Assembly (NCBI RefSeq): GCF_000411255.1
Contig: NZ_KE150413.1
Location: forward strand, 2,146,580 to 2,210,579
Source of the DNA: Paenibacillus sp. HGH0039
GTDB taxonomy: Bacteria; Bacillota; Bacilli; Paenibacillales; NBRC-103111
Direction: 5' to 3'
DNA: 64,000 nucleotides
Positions 61,593 through 64,000 of the stretch are shown piece by piece (the first letter of the stretch is position 1; every line of letters starts with the position of its first letter). The notes beneath the pieces were generated by a model. That model did no database searches. It was not told the DNA's origin and saw only the letters and a program-made list of their open reading frames with translations. The position numbers and the translations under genes are program-made.

Positions 61593-62330
61593 ATGCAACC
61601 TATTTTGGAGGTCAGCGGCTTAACGAAGCTATACCGTGGAAGCGGACGCGGAATAAGAGAGGTCAGCCTGCGGCTGGAGGCCGGCGACGTCTATGGTCTG
61701 CTCGGCCCGAACGGAGCGGGTAAGACCACGCTCCTGAAACTGATCACGGGTCTGGTCCGGGCCGACGGCGGCACGGTTACCCTGTTCGGCGCCGACAGGA
61801 ACCTCCATCACGAGCAGGCGATGGCAAATGTCGGCTGCATGATCGAATCGGCCGATTTTCCCGATTTTCTGACGGCCTGGCAGTATCTCCGGCAGTCCGC
61901 ACGCTTTTATCCGCAGGTGACGGGACAGCGGATGGAGGAGGTGCTGGATACCGTCGGACTGCTTCGGGTTCGGCAGGAGAAAATCAAAGGCTTCTCGACA
62001 GGCATGAAACAGAAGCTGGCGTTGGCGGCCGCCGTTTTGTCGAGGCCGAAGCTTGTCCTGCTGGATGAGCCCACGAACGGCTTGGATATCGAGGGAACGG
62101 TGGTGTTCCGAAGTCTGATCCGCAAGATGTCGGCGGAAGAAGGGACCTCGTTCCTGATCTCCAGCCATATGATCCACGAGCTCGAGCAGCTTTGCAGCCG
62201 GGCGGGAATTCTGGCCGGCGGCAGCCTGAGGATAGAAGCGGATGTCTCCGGTTTGGTGCTGGAAGGCGGGACGCTCGAAGATTTTTACATGAAAGAAATC
62301 CGGGACAAGGGGGAGCTTCAAGGTGCATAG
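61593..62330 (+). CDS. ABC-2-type exporter ATPase
   Basis: About 245 residues. Walker A LLGPNGAGKTTLLK, signature FSTGMKQKLALAAA (degenerate LSGGQ, usual for this type), Walker B LVLLDEPTNGLD and a late SSHMIHELEQL. The frame is open from 61515, but AAGGAAGAG places the start at 61593. It overlaps the membrane subunit by 8 nt. BcrA/BceA-like exporters of this layout serve lipid or peptide-antibiotic efflux; that is inference. Confidence 0.9.
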   Translation: MQPILEVSGLTKLYRGSGRGIREVSLRLEAGDVYGLLGPNGAGKTTLLKLITGLVRADGGTVTLFGADRNLHHEQAMANVGCMIESADFPDFLTAWQYLRQSARFYPQVTGQRMEEVLDTVGLLRVRQEKIKGFSTGMKQKLALAAAVLSRPKLVLLDEPTNGLDIEGTVVFRSLIRKMSAEEGTSFLISSHMIHELEQLCSRAGILAGGSLRIEADVSGLVLEGGTLEDFYMKEIRDKGELQGA

Positions 62331-63069
62331 ATGGAAAGCGGGTTACGTGAACGAGCTTTATTTGCTGCTGTACCGGAAAAAGATCGGCATCTTCGGGGCG
62401 GTCTCCGTCCTGCTTCCTATTCTGTTTGCCGTCTCGTTACAAGCGCTTGAGCCCTTGCTTGGATTGATGGCGGTTAGCGGGTCTTTTCCCGTTCAGACGC
62501 TCGGTTTCTACACGGCGCTGTGGATTCCCCTCTTTATTTTGACGCTTACGGGCGACCAGTTTCCTCACGAAGTCGCTTCAAGAACGCTTAAACTCGCTTT
62601 TCTGCGTCCCAACACGCGCTTTCACGTATTCACCGCGAAGGTGGCCGCCCAGGGAACCGCCGTCGCTGTCCTGCTGGCGCTGCTCTTTGCGGGTACGCTG
62701 CTGTGTGCGATGTTCACGGGAACGCCTTTGGGCTTAGCCGAAGGACTGTCAGCCGCCAAAGCGTATGCGGCCGCGTTTGCCGCCATGCTGGCCCTGTCGG
62801 CCGTATTTGTTTTTGCCGCGCAGTTTTTCAAAAGTGCCAGCGGATTCGTCGTCTTCGGCATCGTGTTGTATGCGGCCGCCAAGCTGGCTCCTTTCCTCGT
62901 CCAATCTTTCCCGGCGTTCTCACCCGTGTCTTACACGGATTGGCATCTGCTTTGGCTGAATGACGGGGTACCGGCGGGAAGACGGATGACGGCTGCTCTG
63001 TTTCTGCTTTCCAGCAGCCTCTTGTTTTTTGCCCTCGGTTATTATAAATTTGATCGAAAAGAAGTGTGA
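62323..63069 (+). CDS. ABC-2-type exporter membrane protein
   Basis: 248 residues from a GTG after GGGGGAG. About six spans, starting with KKIGIFGAVSVLLPILFAVS and including the family-typical LTLTGDQFPHEVASRTLKLA loop. It is the membrane partner of the overlapping ATPase. It ends 14 nt before the sensor kinase, so transport and sensing genes are one operon. Confidence 0.85.
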   Translation: MHRWKAGYVNELYLLLYRKKIGIFGAVSVLLPILFAVSLQALEPLLGLMAVSGSFPVQTLGFYTALWIPLFILTLTGDQFPHEVASRTLKLAFLRPNTRFHVFTAKVAAQGTAVAVLLALLFAGTLLCAMFTGTPLGLAEGLSAAKAYAAAFAAMLALSAVFVFAAQFFKSASGFVVFGIVLYAAAKLAPFLVQSFPAFSPVSYTDWHLLWLNDGVPAGRRMTAALFLLSSSLLFFALGYYKFDRKEV

Positions 63070-63083
63070 ACGGGGAAAAGCCT

Positions 63084-64000
63084 ATGTCTATCCGTTTCAA
63101 GCTGCTGCTTTCGTATGCCGCGATGCTTGTTATCCCGCTCGTTATGATGCTCATAACGGCAATGCTTCTCGTCGTGGTGTTCCGCGGGGATTTGCAGTCG
63201 ATCAAAGACCAGTACGGGGAAGGCGAAAGCCGTTTCGAGAACCGCGGCATCGAGCGGCTGCTCAAAGAAATCAAACGCACGACGGAAATTAACCCCGCGG
63301 CATGGACAGATGCGTCTTACCTGGCGGAAATCGACGGGGAGCTGCAGCGGAACCAGTCCAATCTAATCCTGCGCAAAGGCGATGAGATCGTCTACGCGGC
63401 CGCCGCCTTTCCTTATCCGGAGCTTCTTAAGAAGCTGCCGGCATATGAGCGGCCGGGGAACGTGGTCATGGCCAAGCCCGAGCGGATCGGCAAACAGCTT
63501 GTCGAAGTCGTTCATGCGGACTTCAAGTTTGAAGACGGTCAGAAAGGCAGCCTGTTCGTCGTGACGGCCGTGAGCCCGTTCGTCACTTTCGCCCGGAAGT
63601 TTTTTCCGATCTTGTTTATCGCTTTAATCGTCATTCTCATTCTTACGCATACGCTGCTGACTTATTTCGTTTCCAGAAGCATCATTAAACCGCTGAATAC
63701 TCTGAAAGCCGCCATGAAGCGGATAGAGGCCGGCGATCTGGATTCCCGGGTCGTGCCTTCGGGCAGGGATGAAATCGGGGAGCTGAGCGCGGCTTTCGAG
63801 CAGATGAGGATGAAGCTTAAAGCATCCATCCAGACGCAGCTTCAATATGAAGAAAACCGCAAAGAGCTCATCTCGAATATTTCCCACGATATCCGCACTC
63901 CGCTGACGGCCATACGGGGGTACGTTGAAGGGCTCGGGGACGGCATTGCGGATACTGACGAGAAACGGGAGAAATATATCGGCATTATTACCTCCAAAGC
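63084..64000 (+). CDS. Sensor histidine kinase, 3' end outside window
   Basis: At least 305 residues are visible from an ATG preceded by GGGGAAAAG. Order: TM1 (about 8-33), extracellular segment, TM2 (about 173-195), HAMP (SRSIIKPLNTLKAAMKRIEA) and the HisKA box NISHDIRTPLTAIRGYVEGL with the phospho-acceptor His. The ATPase domain lies beyond base 64000. No response regulator is in the window; one probably follows. It is linked to the exporter by a 14-nt gap. Confidence 0.9.
   Translation, partial: MSIRFKLLLSYAAMLVIPLVMMLITAMLLVVVFRGDLQSIKDQYGEGESRFENRGIERLLKEIKRTTEINPAAWTDASYLAEIDGELQRNQSNLILRKGDEIVYAAAAFPYPELLKKLPAYERPGNVVMAKPERIGKQLVEVVHADFKFEDGQKGSLFVVTAVSPFVTFARKFFPILFIALIVILILTHTLLTYFVSRSIIKPLNTLKAAMKRIEAGDLDSRVVPSGRDEIGELSAAFEQMRMKLKASIQTQLQYEENRKELISNISHDIRTPLTAIRGYVEGLGDGIADTDEKREKYIGIITSK

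Noticed and set aside
1-64000. CRISPR arrays, tRNA or rRNA genes, intact insertion sequences
   Set aside because: No regularly spaced direct repeats, cloverleaf-like GGTTCRA segments, rRNA cores or transposase motifs were found on either strand.

Overview
The window reads as chromosomal DNA of a spore-forming Gram-positive bacterium of the Paenibacillaceae (Paenibacillus/Cohnella type). The evidence is moderately high GC, strong Shine-Dalgarno sites with frequent GTG/TTG starts, a GerA/GerB/GerC germinant-receptor operon, a large SLH-domain cell-wall protein, several YesM/YesN-type and membrane-bound AraC regulators, and three ATPase-less LplB/YtcP/LipO-type sugar importers. No rRNA, tRNA, CRISPR array or intact insertion sequence was seen.

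Layout. 1-7.5 kb: the end of an unknown gene, a GNAT enzyme, then an operon of SGNH hydrolase, solute-binding lipoprotein, YesM-type sensor kinase and YesN-type response regulator. 7.7-11.3 kb: two permeases and a binding lipoprotein. 11.4-16.2 kb: a 1625-residue secreted SLH protein with a GHL10-like barrel. 16.3-24.2 kb: small genes and remnants, an aminoglycoside phosphotransferase, the ger operon (order B-A-C), a Fur-controlled hmoA and a DUF1697 protein. 24.2-30.6 kb: a membrane AraC regulator divergent from a second importer. 30.65-36.25 kb: an AT-richer block with a broken yesN-like gene, a LacI repressor fused to a solute-binding-protein domain, and the divergent genes mgtC, PhnP-like MBL hydrolase and nucleoside:H+ symporter. 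36.4-43.5 kb: a broken MBL gene, then the STM4015-STM4014-STM4013-STM4012-STM4011 set (LRR-like protein, ATP-grasp, alkaline-phosphatase-fold hydrolase, two radical SAM proteins), with a stand-alone APS kinase overlapping its end and a GNAT. 43.6-51.3 kb: a membrane AraC regulator, a third importer, an amidohydrolase and a Rieske protein. 51.9-57 kb: DUF6376 lipoprotein, AraC regulator, short pyruvate kinase, DinG-like helicase. 57.1-60.4 kb: a cobalamin riboswitch with a terminator platform ahead of a BtuC/BtuD/BtuF-like importer. 60.6-64 kb: an exported protein, an ABC-2 exporter and a sensor kinase cut by the window end.

Working together. Each sugar importer sits beside its own AraC or YesMN regulator, and none has an ATPase, so all probably share a distant MsmX-like ATPase. 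CcpA-type cre sequences lie at the third importer and at the LacI-fusion operon. The two most promising uncharacterised systems are the STM4011-4015 cluster with its linked APS kinase and the LacI-SBP fusion locus with its repeated TTGAC(A/T)CGTTCCAATA elements. All family calls come from reading the sequence; no database search was run.
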